11,218 nucleotides of DNA from JAJXWB01 sp036796555. Lineage in GTDB: Bacteria > Pseudomonadota > Alphaproteobacteria > Rhizobiales > Beijerinckiaceae. Where the stretch lies: assembly GCA_036796555.1 (NCBI GenBank), contig DAIRCS010000121.1, positions 1 to 11,218 on the forward strand, read 5' to 3'. Under the pieces are notes generated by a model. The model did not search any database. It worked only from the letters and a program-made list of their open reading frames with translations, and was not told where the DNA came from. The translations under genes and the position numbers were made by a program. Shown one piece after another: positions 1 to 6,074 of the stretch (position 1 is its first letter; each line of letters begins with the position of its first letter).

Positions 1-353
1 TCGTGCTGCCGGAACTCAACGGCAAGCTCGACGGCTTCGCCATGCGCGTGCCGACGCCGAACGTCTCGGTCGTCGACCTCAAGTTCATCGCCAAGCGCGC
101 CACGTCGAAGGACGAGATCAACGCCGCGATCAAGGCGGCGGCCGACGGCCCGATGAAGAAGATCCTCGGCTACACGACCGCGCCGAATGTCTCGATCGAC
201 TTCAACCACGATCCCCATTCCTCGATCTTCCACATGGACCAGACCAAGGTGATGGACGGCGTGCTGTGCTCGGTCCTGTCGTGGTACGACAACGAATGGG
301 GCTTCTCCAACCGCATGGCCGACACGGCCGTGGCGATGGGCAAGCTGATCTGA
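1..353 (+). CDS. gap: Glyceraldehyde-3-phosphate dehydrogenase, type I (3' end only)
   Basis: C-terminal part of the cytosolic enzyme that oxidises glyceraldehyde 3-phosphate to 1,3-bisphosphoglycerate with NAD(P)+ and phosphate. The window begins inside the gene; codons read from base 3 and about 116 residues are visible. The visible part matches the catalytic-domain half of GapA-type enzymes: VLPELNGK at its start, RVPTPNVSVVDL at about residues 15-26, and SWYDNEWGFSNRM near the C-terminus, which carries the conserved Asn that contacts the nicotinamide. The catalytic Cys/His and the Rossmann domain lie upstream of the window. The gene ends in TGA, and a palindromic repeat begins four bases later. 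pgk and fba follow after an intervening exporter gene, which fits a glycolytic/Calvin cluster. The GTG at base 3 is an internal Val codon, not a start. Family assignment is very secure; cofactor preference cannot be read from this part. Confidence 0.97.
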   Translation, partial: VLPELNGKLDGFAMRVPTPNVSVVDLKFIAKRATSKDEINAAIKAAADGPMKKILGYTTAPNVSIDFNHDPHSSIFHMDQTKVMDGVLCSVLSWYDNEWGFSNRMADTAVAMGKLI

Positions 354-357
354 CGTC

Positions 358-446
358 GGACCGCGAGCCTTCAGGCTCGCTTCGATTTGAACGCGAGCCT
401 CCAAGCTCGTGCGGCGAGGGACTGCGAGCCTGAAGGCTCGCGGTCC
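358..446. repeat. Palindromic repeat element between gap and fsr (23-bp perfect inverted arms)
   Basis: The arms at 358-380 and 424-446 are perfect reverse complements over 23 bp. Each arm contains its own hairpin, GCGAGCCT-TC-AGGCTCGC at 363-380 and GCGAGCCT-GA-AGGCTCGC at 424-441. The 43-bp centre holds a third, degenerate copy at about 393-410 (GCGAGCCTCCAAGCTCGTGC). The element starts four bases after the gap stop. A close relative lies directly after fba (3960-4024), so this is a dispersed family. It could fold in RNA as two small hairpins or one long one and so act as an attenuator, partial terminator or 3' end protector for gap mRNA; that role is inferred. There is no U-tract, so it is not a classical terminator. 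Confidence 0.9.
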
Positions 447-466
447 AATCCTTTCGGGAACGCCTC

Positions 467-1660
467 ATGACCCTGCAAGCGACAAGTTCCACACAGACCG
501 CCGTCCGCACGGCGCTGCCGATCCTGACCGCGCTCAGCCTGTCGCATTGCCTCAACGACCTGCTGCAATCCCTGCTGCCGGCGATCTATCCCAATCTCAA
601 GCAGGACCTGTCGCTGTCCTTCGCCGAGATCGGCCTCATCACCCTCGTCTTTCAGGTGACCGCGAGCCTGCTGCAGCCCGCCGTCGGCGCGATCACCGAC
701 AAAAGGCCGCAACCCTATTCGCTCGTCGTCGGCATGGCCTGCTCGCTCGCCGGCCTCCTGCTGCTGTCGCGCGCGCACGCCTATGGAATCGTGCTGGTCG
801 CCGCCGCCGTCATCGGCATGGGCTCGTCGATCTTCCACCCCGAATCCTCGCGCGTGGCGCGCGCGGCGTCGGGCGGACGCTTCGGCTTCGCGCAAAGCTT
901 CTTCCAGGTCGGCGGTAACACCGGCCAGGCGATCGGCCCGCTGCTCGCCGCGCTCATCATCGCGCCCAATGGCCAGGGCGCCGTCGCCTGGTTCGTGGTC
1001 GTGCCGCTCGCCGGCATGGCGCTGCTGATGTATGTCGGCCGCTGGTACGCCGGACATCTCGGCGAACGCCGCAAGGCCGCCGCCGCGCCTGCGCCGCTCA
1101 CGCGCACCCAGTGGATCGCCATCGCCATCCTGCTCGTGCTCGTCTTCTCCAAGAATTTCTACATGGCGAGCCTGCAGAGCTTCTACACATTCTATCTGAT
1201 CGAGCGCTTCGGCTTGACGATCCAGTCCTCGCAGATCTATCTCTTCGTCTTCATGTTCTCGGTCGCGGCCGGCACCTTCTTCGGCGGCCCGCTCGGCGAC
1301 CGCTTCGGCCGCGTCATCGTCATCTGGGTGTCGATCGTCGGCGTCCTGCCCTTCTCGCTCGCCCTGCCCTTCGTCGGCTTCCACGCCACCGTGGCGCTGA
1401 CCGCGATCATCGGCTTCGTGATGGCGTCGTCCTTCCCGGCGATCCTCGTCTACGCGCAGGAACTCGCGCCCGGCCGCGTCGGCATGATCGCGGGCCTCTT
1501 CTTCGGCTTCGCCTTCGGCACCGGCGGCCTCGGCGCCGCCCTGCTCGGCGTGCTCGCCGATCACACCAGCCTCGATTTCGTCTATCGCCTCTGCTCGGTC
1601 CTGCCCGCCATCGGCGTCCTCATGGCGCTCATGCCGAAGTCCGAGCAGAAGGCGATCTAG
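467..1660 (+). CDS. fsr: MFS exporter of the fosmidomycin-resistance (Fsr) type
   Basis: Inner-membrane major facilitator protein of 397 residues, the usual family length, with about 12 hydrophobic segments and a central cytoplasmic linker near residues 197-213. It closely resembles E. coli Fsr, a proton-driven exporter that gives fosmidomycin resistance. Shared stretches include ISLSHxLND-like ALSLSHCLND (22-31), GSSIFHPESSRVARAASGGR (119-138), QSFFQVGGN (143-151), FSKNFYMAS (227-235), GGPLGDRFGR (273-282), VYAQELAPGR (328-337) and LFFGFAFGTGGLGAA (344-358). The natural substrate of the family is not established. The start is the ATG after only a weak purine stretch (GGGAA). It lies between gap and pgk, with pgk starting 10 bases after its stop, so it is probably cotranscribed with pgk. 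Placement inside a glycolytic cluster is unusual and suggests insertion. Family call is firm; substrate is unknown. Confidence 0.93.
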   Translation: MTLQATSSTQTAVRTALPILTALSLSHCLNDLLQSLLPAIYPNLKQDLSLSFAEIGLITLVFQVTASLLQPAVGAITDKRPQPYSLVVGMACSLAGLLLLSRAHAYGIVLVAAAVIGMGSSIFHPESSRVARAASGGRFGFAQSFFQVGGNTGQAIGPLLAALIIAPNGQGAVAWFVVVPLAGMALLMYVGRWYAGHLGERRKAAAAPAPLTRTQWIAIAILLVLVFSKNFYMASLQSFYTFYLIERFGLTIQSSQIYLFVFMFSVAAGTFFGGPLGDRFGRVIVIWVSIVGVLPFSLALPFVGFHATVALTAIIGFVMASSFPAILVYAQELAPGRVGMIAGLFFGFAFGTGGLGAALLGVLADHTSLDFVYRLCSVLPAIGVLMALMPKSEQKAI

Positions 1661-1670
1661 GGAGAAGACA
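1661..1670 (+). promoter_or_regulatory. Ribosome-binding site of pgk abutting the fsr stop
   Basis: GGAG at 1661-1664 begins at the base after the fsr TAG and is six bases before the pgk ATG. The whole intergenic space is therefore the binding site, with no room for a promoter, so pgk translation probably depends on a message that runs through fsr. Confidence 0.75.
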
Positions 1671-2864
1671 ATGGCCGCCTTTCGCACGCTCGATTCTCTT
1701 CAACCCAAGGGCAAGCGCGTGCTCGTGCGCGTCGATCTCAACGTGCCCATGGAAAACGGCAAGGTGACCGACACGACCCGTATCGACCGCGTCCTGCCGA
1801 CGATCCGCGAGATCGCCGACAAGGGCGGCAAGGTCATCCTGCTCGCCCATTTCGGCCGACCGAAGAACGGGCCCGACGAAGCCAATTCTCTGAAGCCCAT
1901 CGCCGCCGTGCTCGGGCAGCATCTCGGGCGCCCGGTCGGCTTCGCCGCCGCCTGTATCGGCGAGGTCGCCGAGAAGGCCGTCGCCGCGATGAAGGACGGC
2001 GACGTGCTGCTGCTCGAGAACACCCGCTTTCACAAGGGCGAGGAGAAGAACGATCCCGCCATCGTCGAAGGCCTCGCGAAGCTCGGCGACGCCTATGTCA
2101 ACGACGCCTTCTCCGCCGCGCACCGCGCCCACGCCTCGACCGAAGGCGTCGCGCGCAAGCTGCCGGCCTATGCCGGCCGCGCCATGCAGGCCGAGCTGGA
2201 GGCGCTCGACAAGGCGCTCGGCAATCCGAAGAAACCCGTCGTCGCCATCGTCGGCGGCGCCAAGGTGTCGACCAAGCTCGATCTGCTCGGCAATCTCGTG
2301 CAGAAGGTCGACGCGCTCGTCATCGGCGGCGGCATGGCCAACACCTTTCTGCACGCGCAGGGCGTGAACGTCGGCAAGAGCCTCTGCGAGAAGGATCTCG
2401 CCGCCACCGCCCGCGAAATCATGGCCAAGGCCGACGCCGCGCGCTGCGCGATCATCCTGCCAGTCGACGCGACCATCGCCTATCATTTCGAGGCCAACGC
2501 CCCGCATCAGGTCTACGGCCTCGACGCCATTCCGGCCGACGCCATGATCCTCGACGTCGGGCCGCGCTCGATCGAACGCATCAACGCCGCGATCGGCGAG
2601 GCCGCGACGATCGTGTGGAACGGCCCGCTCGGCGCCTTCGAGCTCACGCCCTTCGACGCCGGCACGACGGCCGTCGCGAAACATACGGCCACGCTCGCGA
2701 AAGCCGGCAAGCTGATCGCGGTCGCCGGCGGCGGCGACACGGTGGCCGCGCTCAACCACGCGCATGTCGCGAACGATTTCACCTATGTCTCGACCGCCGG
2801 CGGCGCCTTCCTCGAATGGATGGAAGGCAAGGCCCTGCCCGGCGTCGAGGCTCTTCGCGCATAA
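1671..2864 (+). CDS. pgk: Phosphoglycerate kinase
   Basis: Cytosolic kinase that interconverts 1,3-bisphosphoglycerate + ADP and 3-phosphoglycerate + ATP. In a Calvin-cycle organism it also runs towards 1,3-bisphosphoglycerate. Length is 397 residues, typical for bacteria. The N-terminal substrate domain shows RVDLNVP (R20, D22, N24), TTRID with R37, AHFGRP (H60, R63), ENTRFHKGEEKND (R119) and AHRAHAST (R152). The C-terminal nucleotide domain shows VGGAKVSTKLDLL (194-206), VWNGPLGAFE (315-324), VAGGGDT (351-357) and STAGGAFLEWMEGK (374-387). All expected catalytic and phosphate-binding residues appear present. GGAG precedes the ATG by six bases. fba starts 25 bases after its TAA, so pgk and fba are likely one transcript. 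Confidence 0.98.
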   Translation: MAAFRTLDSLQPKGKRVLVRVDLNVPMENGKVTDTTRIDRVLPTIREIADKGGKVILLAHFGRPKNGPDEANSLKPIAAVLGQHLGRPVGFAAACIGEVAEKAVAAMKDGDVLLLENTRFHKGEEKNDPAIVEGLAKLGDAYVNDAFSAAHRAHASTEGVARKLPAYAGRAMQAELEALDKALGNPKKPVVAIVGGAKVSTKLDLLGNLVQKVDALVIGGGMANTFLHAQGVNVGKSLCEKDLAATAREIMAKADAARCAIILPVDATIAYHFEANAPHQVYGLDAIPADAMILDVGPRSIERINAAIGEAATIVWNGPLGAFELTPFDAGTTAVAKHTATLAKAGKLIAVAGGGDTVAALNHAHVANDFTYVSTAGGAFLEWMEGKALPGVEALRA

Positions 2865-2879
2865 CATCACCCGAACGAC

Positions 2880-2887
2880 GGAGAGGG
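2880..2887 (+). promoter_or_regulatory. Ribosome-binding site that fixes the fba start
   Basis: GGAGAGGG lies just upstream of the ATG at 2890, with the GGAG core six bases from it. The reading frame stays open further upstream inside pgk, but the residues encoded there are not aldolase-like, so this site and the conserved MARITMRQ start decide the call. Confidence 0.85.
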
Positions 2888-2889
2888 AC

Positions 2890-3957
2890 ATGGCCCGCAT
2901 CACGATGAGACAATTGCTGGATCACGCCGCCGAACACGGCTACGGCGTGCCGGCCTTCAACATCAACAATATGGAACAGGCGCTGGCGATCATGGTCGCC
3001 GCCGACGCGGTCGACGCGCCCGTCATCATCCAGGCCTCGCGCGGCGCCCGGCAATACGCCAACGACATCATGCTCAAGCACATGATGGACGCGGTCGTCG
3101 AAATCTATCCGCACATTCCCGTCTGCGTGCATCTCGACCACGGCAATGGCCCGGCGACCTGCATGACCGCGATCCAGGCGGGCTTCACCTCCGTCATGAT
3201 GGACGGCTCGCTGAAGGAAGACGGCAAGACGCCGGCCGACTGGAATTACAACGTCGGCGTGACCAAGACCGTGACCGACATGGCCCATCTCGGCGGCATT
3301 TCGGTCGAGGGCGAACTCGGCGTTCTCGGCAGCCTCGAGACCGGCGAGGGCGAGAAGGAAGACGGCCACGGCGCCGAGGGCAAGCTCTCCCACGACCAGC
3401 TCCTCACCAATCCCGACGAAGCGGTCAAGTTCGTGAAGGAGACGAAGGTCGACGCGCTCGCCATCGCCATGGGCACGTCGCACGGCGCCTACAAGTTCAC
3501 GCGCAAGCCCGACGGCAAGGTGCTGGCGATGAACGTGATCGAGGAAATCCACCGCAAGATGCCGAACATGCATCTGGTCATGCACGGCTCCTCCTCGGTG
3601 CCGCAGGACCTGCAGGACGTCATCAACAAGTTCGGCGGCAAGATGCCCCAGACCTGGGGCGTGCCGGTGGAAGAGATTCAGCGCGGCATCAAGAACGGCG
3701 TGCGCAAGATCAACATCGACACCGACAACCGCATGGCGATCACCGGCCAGATCCGCAAGGTCTTCGCCGAGCATCCCGGCGAGTTCGATCCGCGCAAGTA
3801 TCTGAAGCCCGCGCAGGAGGCGATGACCAAGCTCTGCAAGCAGCGCCTCGAGGAATTCGGCACGGCGGGCGCCGCCTCGAAGATCAAGCGCATCGCCACG
3901 CTCGCCGAAATGGCCGCGAAATACGGCAAGGGCGAGCTGGATCCGAAGTTCGCCTGA
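2890..3957 (+). CDS. fba: Class II fructose-1,6-bisphosphate aldolase, Calvin-cycle subtype
   Basis: Zinc-dependent cytosolic aldolase joining glyceraldehyde 3-phosphate and dihydroxyacetone phosphate to fructose 1,6-bisphosphate; members of this subtype (CbbA-like) may also make sedoheptulose 1,7-bisphosphate. Length is 355 residues, normal for the subtype. Visible motifs: PAFNINNMEQ (21-30), LDHGN with the catalytic Asp83 and zinc ligand His84, MMDGSLKED (103-111), SVEGELGVLGSLETGE (138-153), GTSHGAYKF with His198, VMHGSSS with His232 and the phosphate loop 233-236, and NIDTD (275-279). The N-terminus MARITMRQLLDHAAEHGYGV is that of Rhodobacter and rhizobial CbbA-type enzymes. It follows pgk by 25 bases and ends two bases before a palindromic repeat. 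Its presence suits gluconeogenesis, glycolysis or the Calvin cycle; no RuBisCO or PRK is seen here, so autotrophy is not shown. Confidence 0.97.
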   Translation: MARITMRQLLDHAAEHGYGVPAFNINNMEQALAIMVAADAVDAPVIIQASRGARQYANDIMLKHMMDAVVEIYPHIPVCVHLDHGNGPATCMTAIQAGFTSVMMDGSLKEDGKTPADWNYNVGVTKTVTDMAHLGGISVEGELGVLGSLETGEGEKEDGHGAEGKLSHDQLLTNPDEAVKFVKETKVDALAIAMGTSHGAYKFTRKPDGKVLAMNVIEEIHRKMPNMHLVMHGSSSVPQDLQDVINKFGGKMPQTWGVPVEEIQRGIKNGVRKINIDTDNRMAITGQIRKVFAEHPGEFDPRKYLKPAQEAMTKLCKQRLEEFGTAGAASKIKRIATLAEMAAKYGKGELDPKFA

Positions 3958-3959
3958 GC

Positions 3960-4024
3960 GGACCACGAGCCTTCAGGCTCGCATCTTTTGCAACAGCGAC
4001 TGCGAGCCTGAAGGCTCGCGGTTC
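3960..4024. repeat. Palindromic repeat element directly after fba
   Basis: The arms at 3960-3982 and 4002-4024 are inverted repeats matching at 21 of 23 positions, separated by 19 bp. Each holds the hairpin core CGAGCCT-TC/GA-AGGCTCG. It is the same family as the element after gap, including the shared GACTGCGAGCC entry into the right arm, but has a shorter centre without the degenerate middle copy. It begins two bases after the fba stop codon. It could act at the 3' end of the pgk-fba transcript; no U-tract follows, so a terminator role is only inferred. Confidence 0.88.
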
Positions 4025-4026
4025 GG

Positions 4027-4116
4027 CTATCTCGCCTGCGTCGCCCGCGGTTCCCCGACGCAGAAGCCGCAGCCGTTGATCCGCGCGGCGCGGAAAGACA
4101 CGCGTTCATGAATCTC
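4027..4116 (-). pseudogene. Possible remnant of a carboxymuconolactone decarboxylase/AhpD-like gene (CxxC motif)
   Basis: On the minus strand the 90 bases ending at a TAG (4027-4029) read EIHERVSFRAAR followed by INGCGFCV (4057-4080). The pattern E-x-V-x-x-R-A-x-x-INGCxFCV is the hallmark of the CMD/AhpD fold, whose two cysteines form the redox-active CxxC pair; in the family this is usually written like ELVKLRASQINGCAFCVDMH. Eleven of 17 residues agree with that remembered pattern. The usual histidine just downstream is missing (GEPRATQAR instead) and no start or N-terminal domain can be recognised upstream, where the frame runs antisense to the ThiE-like gene. If real, it is a decayed tail fragment; it may instead be a chance match in GC-rich sequence. 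A homology search of the 4020-4220 translation would decide. Confidence 0.25.
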
Positions 4117-4212
4117 CGCCTTCGCGAAATGGATACTGTCGCGCCGGAGGAAGAAAACAATCTTTCCGCGCTTTCGCCGAATTTGCGTATGAATAGAACT
4201 GCCGACAACGAC

Positions 4213-4216
4213 AGGA
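4213..4216 (+). promoter_or_regulatory. Ribosome-binding site supporting the ATG at 4225
   Basis: AGGA lies eight bases before the ATG at 4225. The frame is open upstream to an ATG at 4108, but that codon has no purine-rich site, the extra 39 residues are low-complexity, and homology to the ThiE fold begins just after 4225. Confidence 0.6.
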
Positions 4217-4224
4217 TTCGAGTG

Positions 4225-4860
4225 ATGGCGCGCGATCCCGAGGCCCCGCCGGCCCGCCTCTATCTGATCACCCCGCCGCTCGAGGCGGCCTCCCCCTTCG
4301 ACAGGGCGCTTGCCGCCGCGCTCGCGGCGGGCGACGTCGCCTGCGTGCTCGCGCGCTTCGCCACGACCGATCCTAGCCAGCGCAAGGCGATCCTGCGGAC
4401 GCTGACCCCGCTGGCGCAGGACCACGGAGCGGCCCTGCTGGTCGACGGCGACGCGCAGCTCGCCGCCCGCGCCGGCGCCGACGGCGCGCATGTCGCCGGC
4501 GCGGGCCAGGCGCTGGACGAGGCGATCGAAAGCCTCAAGCCCGAGCGCATCGTCGGCGTCGGCCATCTCGCCACGCGCGACGAATGCATGGAGGCCGGCG
4601 AGCGGGACGTCGACTATCTCATGTTCGGCGGTCCGGCCGATCCCGCCACATCCGACGACATTCTCGAACGCACGCAATGGTGGGCGGAAATCTTCAACGT
4701 GCCCTGCGTCGCCTTCGCCCGCTCCCTCGACGAGGTCGAGGCGCTCGCCGACGCCGGCGCGGAATTCATCGCGCTCGACGCGGCCGTCTGGGACGACGCC
4801 CGCGGCCCGGCCGCGGCGGTTTCCGAGGCCTCGGCCCGGTCGGTCGGAGCCGTCGCGTGA
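4225..4860 (+). CDS. ThiE-like TIM-barrel protein, thiamine phosphate synthase family, probably non-canonical
   Basis: Predicted cytosolic protein of 211 residues, the size of thiamine phosphate synthase, which joins HMP-diphosphate and thiazole phosphate. The fold signature is visible: RLYLITPP at the start (11-18), LLVDGDAQLAARAGADGAHV (71-90), GVGHLATRDECMEAG (111-125), DYLMFGGP (130-137) and AGAEFIALDAAVWDD (177-191). The active-site residues of proven ThiE enzymes seem lost. The Q-x-R-x-K motif reads VLARFA (41-46), NDD reads DGD (74-76), the Mg-binding GQED reads AGAG (91-94), and the TxTK pyrophosphate loop reads ADPATSDD (138-145). It may therefore be a family paralog with another role or a binding protein. 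It follows fba after about 270 bp holding the repeat element, and its stop overlaps the start of the next gene. Family membership is likely; thiamine synthesis is doubtful. Confidence 0.75.
   Translation: MARDPEAPPARLYLITPPLEAASPFDRALAAALAAGDVACVLARFATTDPSQRKAILRTLTPLAQDHGAALLVDGDAQLAARAGADGAHVAGAGQALDEAIESLKPERIVGVGHLATRDECMEAGERDVDYLMFGGPADPATSDDILERTQWWAEIFNVPCVAFARSLDEVEALADAGAEFIALDAAVWDDARGPAAAVSEASARSVGAVA
4846..4849 (+). promoter_or_regulatory. Ribosome-binding site inside the ThiE-like gene for the coupled GTG start
   Basis: GGAG lies inside the last codons of the ThiE-like gene, seven bases before the GTG at 4857. The GTG overlaps the TGA stop (GTGA), the usual arrangement for translational coupling. 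The chosen start gives a clean signal peptide, which supports it over the upstream open frame. Confidence 0.75.
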
Positions 4861-5849
4861 ATCGTCACATCGCTCTCGGGCTCGCGGCCGCTCTTGCCGT
4901 CGCGTCCCCGGCCCTCGCCCAGCAGCCGAAATCCGAACTCCGGCCCAGCCAGGCGCCGGAAACCGCTCCCAAGGCGTCCGAGGCCGGGAAAGCGCCAATG
5001 GCGCCGGGCCTCGAGGAAGCGGCCGATCCCTTCGCCGCCTATCAGCGCGGCTTCTACGCGAGCGCGTTCCAGCTCGCGCTGAAGCGCGTGGAGACGAACA
5101 GGACGGACGCGGCGGCGATGACGCTGCTCGGCCAGCTCTATCGCGAGGGCAATGGCGCGCCGCGCGATCCCAAGGAGGCCGCGCGCTGGTTCCGGCTCGC
5201 CGCCGACCTCGGCGATTCCAACGCCGCCTTCGCCTATGGCGTATCGCTCCTGAAGGGCGACGGCGTCCCGCTCGACCGCGCCGCCGCGCAGCAACAATTC
5301 CAGCGCGCCGCCGAAAAGAACCACGCCGAGGCGCTCTACAATCTCGGCGTGATGGCGATCGAGGATTCGCCGGGCGCGCCCGACTTCAAGAAAGCGACCG
5401 ATTATTTCCTGCGCGGCGCGGCCGCCGGCAGCGCCGACGCCGCCTATTCGCTCGGCGTGCTCTACCACAACGGCCGCGGCGTCGATCACAACGACCACGA
5501 GGCCGTGGGCTGGTTCAAGCAGGCGGCCGAGGCGGACAACGTCCCCGGCATGGTCGAATACGCGATCATGCTGTTCAACGGCGAAGGCGTGCTGAAGGAC
5601 GAGGCCGGCGCCGCGCGCTGGTTTCTCAAGGCCGCGCAGCGCAACAATCCGGTGGCGCAGAACCGCGCCGCCCGCCTGCTGGCCGCTGGCCGCGGCGTGC
5701 AGACCAATCTGGTCGAAGCGATGAAATGGCACCTGCTGGCGCGCAACGCCGGCATTCAGGATGAATGGCTCGACGGCCGTCTGACGCAGCTCTCCGCCAG
5801 CCAGCGCGCGACGGTGGAAGAAGCCGTGAAGAAGTTCAACGGGGGATAG
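4857..5849 (+). CDS. Exported Sel1-repeat (SLR) protein
   Basis: 330-residue protein with an N-terminal signal peptide (positive NRH, hydrophobic ALGLAAALAVASP, likely cleavage after ALA at residues 19-21), then a Pro/Ala/Glu-rich linker to about residue 55. Sel1-like helical repeats follow from about 57 to 300. Their signatures include LGQLYREGNGAPRDPKEAAR-type units (91-110), YGVSLLKGDGVPLDRAAA (127-144), LGVMAIEDSPGAPDFKKA (163-180), LGVLYHNGRGVDHNDHEA (199-216), YAIMLFNGEGVLKDEAGA (235-252) and ARLLAAGRGVQTNLVEAM (272-289), spaced by about 36 residues. Such repeats form scaffolds for protein-protein contacts; a periplasmic location is expected. No enzymatic motif is seen. It is translationally coupled to the ThiE-like gene by the GTGA overlap, so the two products are probably made together. 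Function beyond scaffolding is unknown. Confidence 0.9.
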   Translation: MNRHIALGLAAALAVASPALAQQPKSELRPSQAPETAPKASEAGKAPMAPGLEEAADPFAAYQRGFYASAFQLALKRVETNRTDAAAMTLLGQLYREGNGAPRDPKEAARWFRLAADLGDSNAAFAYGVSLLKGDGVPLDRAAAQQQFQRAAEKNHAEALYNLGVMAIEDSPGAPDFKKATDYFLRGAAAGSADAAYSLGVLYHNGRGVDHNDHEAVGWFKQAAEADNVPGMVEYAIMLFNGEGVLKDEAGAARWFLKAAQRNNPVAQNRAARLLAAGRGVQTNLVEAMKWHLLARNAGIQDEWLDGRLTQLSASQRATVEEAVKKFNGG

Positions 5850-5851
5850 GC

Positions 5852-5990
5852 GTATCTCCCCGCTCGCGGGGAGGGTGTCGCCGAAGGCGACGGGTGGGGA
5901 CCGACGCCACACAATGACGATCTCGATCATACCAGCGGACCCCGCCCGCGATGCTACGCATCGCGACCTCCCCGCAAGCGGGGAGGTATG
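5852..5990. repeat. Composite palindromic repeat element upstream of the aminotransferase
   Basis: Four stem-loops sit in about 140 bp: CTCCCCGC-TC-GCGGGGAG (5856-5873), TCGCC-GAA-GGCGA (5878-5890), GCGATGC-TAC-GCATCGC (5948-5964) and ACCTCCCCGC-AA-GCGGGGAGGT (5966-5987). The first and last stems are related to each other, so the block looks like a non-autonomous mobile palindrome with similar ends. It starts at the Sel1 gene stop. The stems could end transcription of that gene or block read-through into the aminotransferase; no U-tract is present. A further 7-bp hairpin (CCGCTGA-CATT-TCAGCGG, 5995-6012) follows it. The rest of the spacer up to 6063 shows no clear promoter. Confidence 0.85.
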
Positions 5991-6063
5991 GTCGCCGCTG
6001 ACATTTCAGCGGTTGACCCGCCCGCGCATTTCCCGGATCAAGGACGCAAACAACGTCCGTTCC

Positions 6064-6070
6064 GAGGAAG
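6064..6070 (+). promoter_or_regulatory. Ribosome-binding site that fixes the aminotransferase start
   Basis: GAGGAAG precedes the ATG at 6075, with the GAGGA core six bases away. An in-frame ATG at 5988 lies at the edge of the repeat element without a binding site, and the 29 residues it would add are not family-like. Confidence 0.8.
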
Positions 6071-6074
6071 CCCC

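Noticed and set aside
358..446. CRISPR-like array suggested by three copies of the GCGAGCCT motif
   Set aside because: Copies are in inverted orientation, unevenly spaced and only about 18 bp; there are no unique spacers of constant length and no cas genes.
371..1687. 438-residue minus-strand frame across fsr
   Set aside because: It is antisense to a clear MFS gene, rich in Arg/Glu/Asp/Ala as expected from GC-rich reverse frames, has no binding site and no family motif.
2764..2889. Upstream ATG extending fba into pgk
   Set aside because: The added 42 residues come from pgk sequence in another frame; a strong binding site and the family N-terminus support 2890.
4108..4224. Longer ThiE-like start at 4108
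   Set aside because: There is no ribosome-binding site and no similarity in the extra 39 residues; AGGA precedes the ATG at 4225.
6013..6041. Possible -35 TTGACC with a 17-base spacer before the aminotransferase
   Set aside because: The hexamer at the -10 position (GATCAA) is a poor match, so no promoter is claimed.
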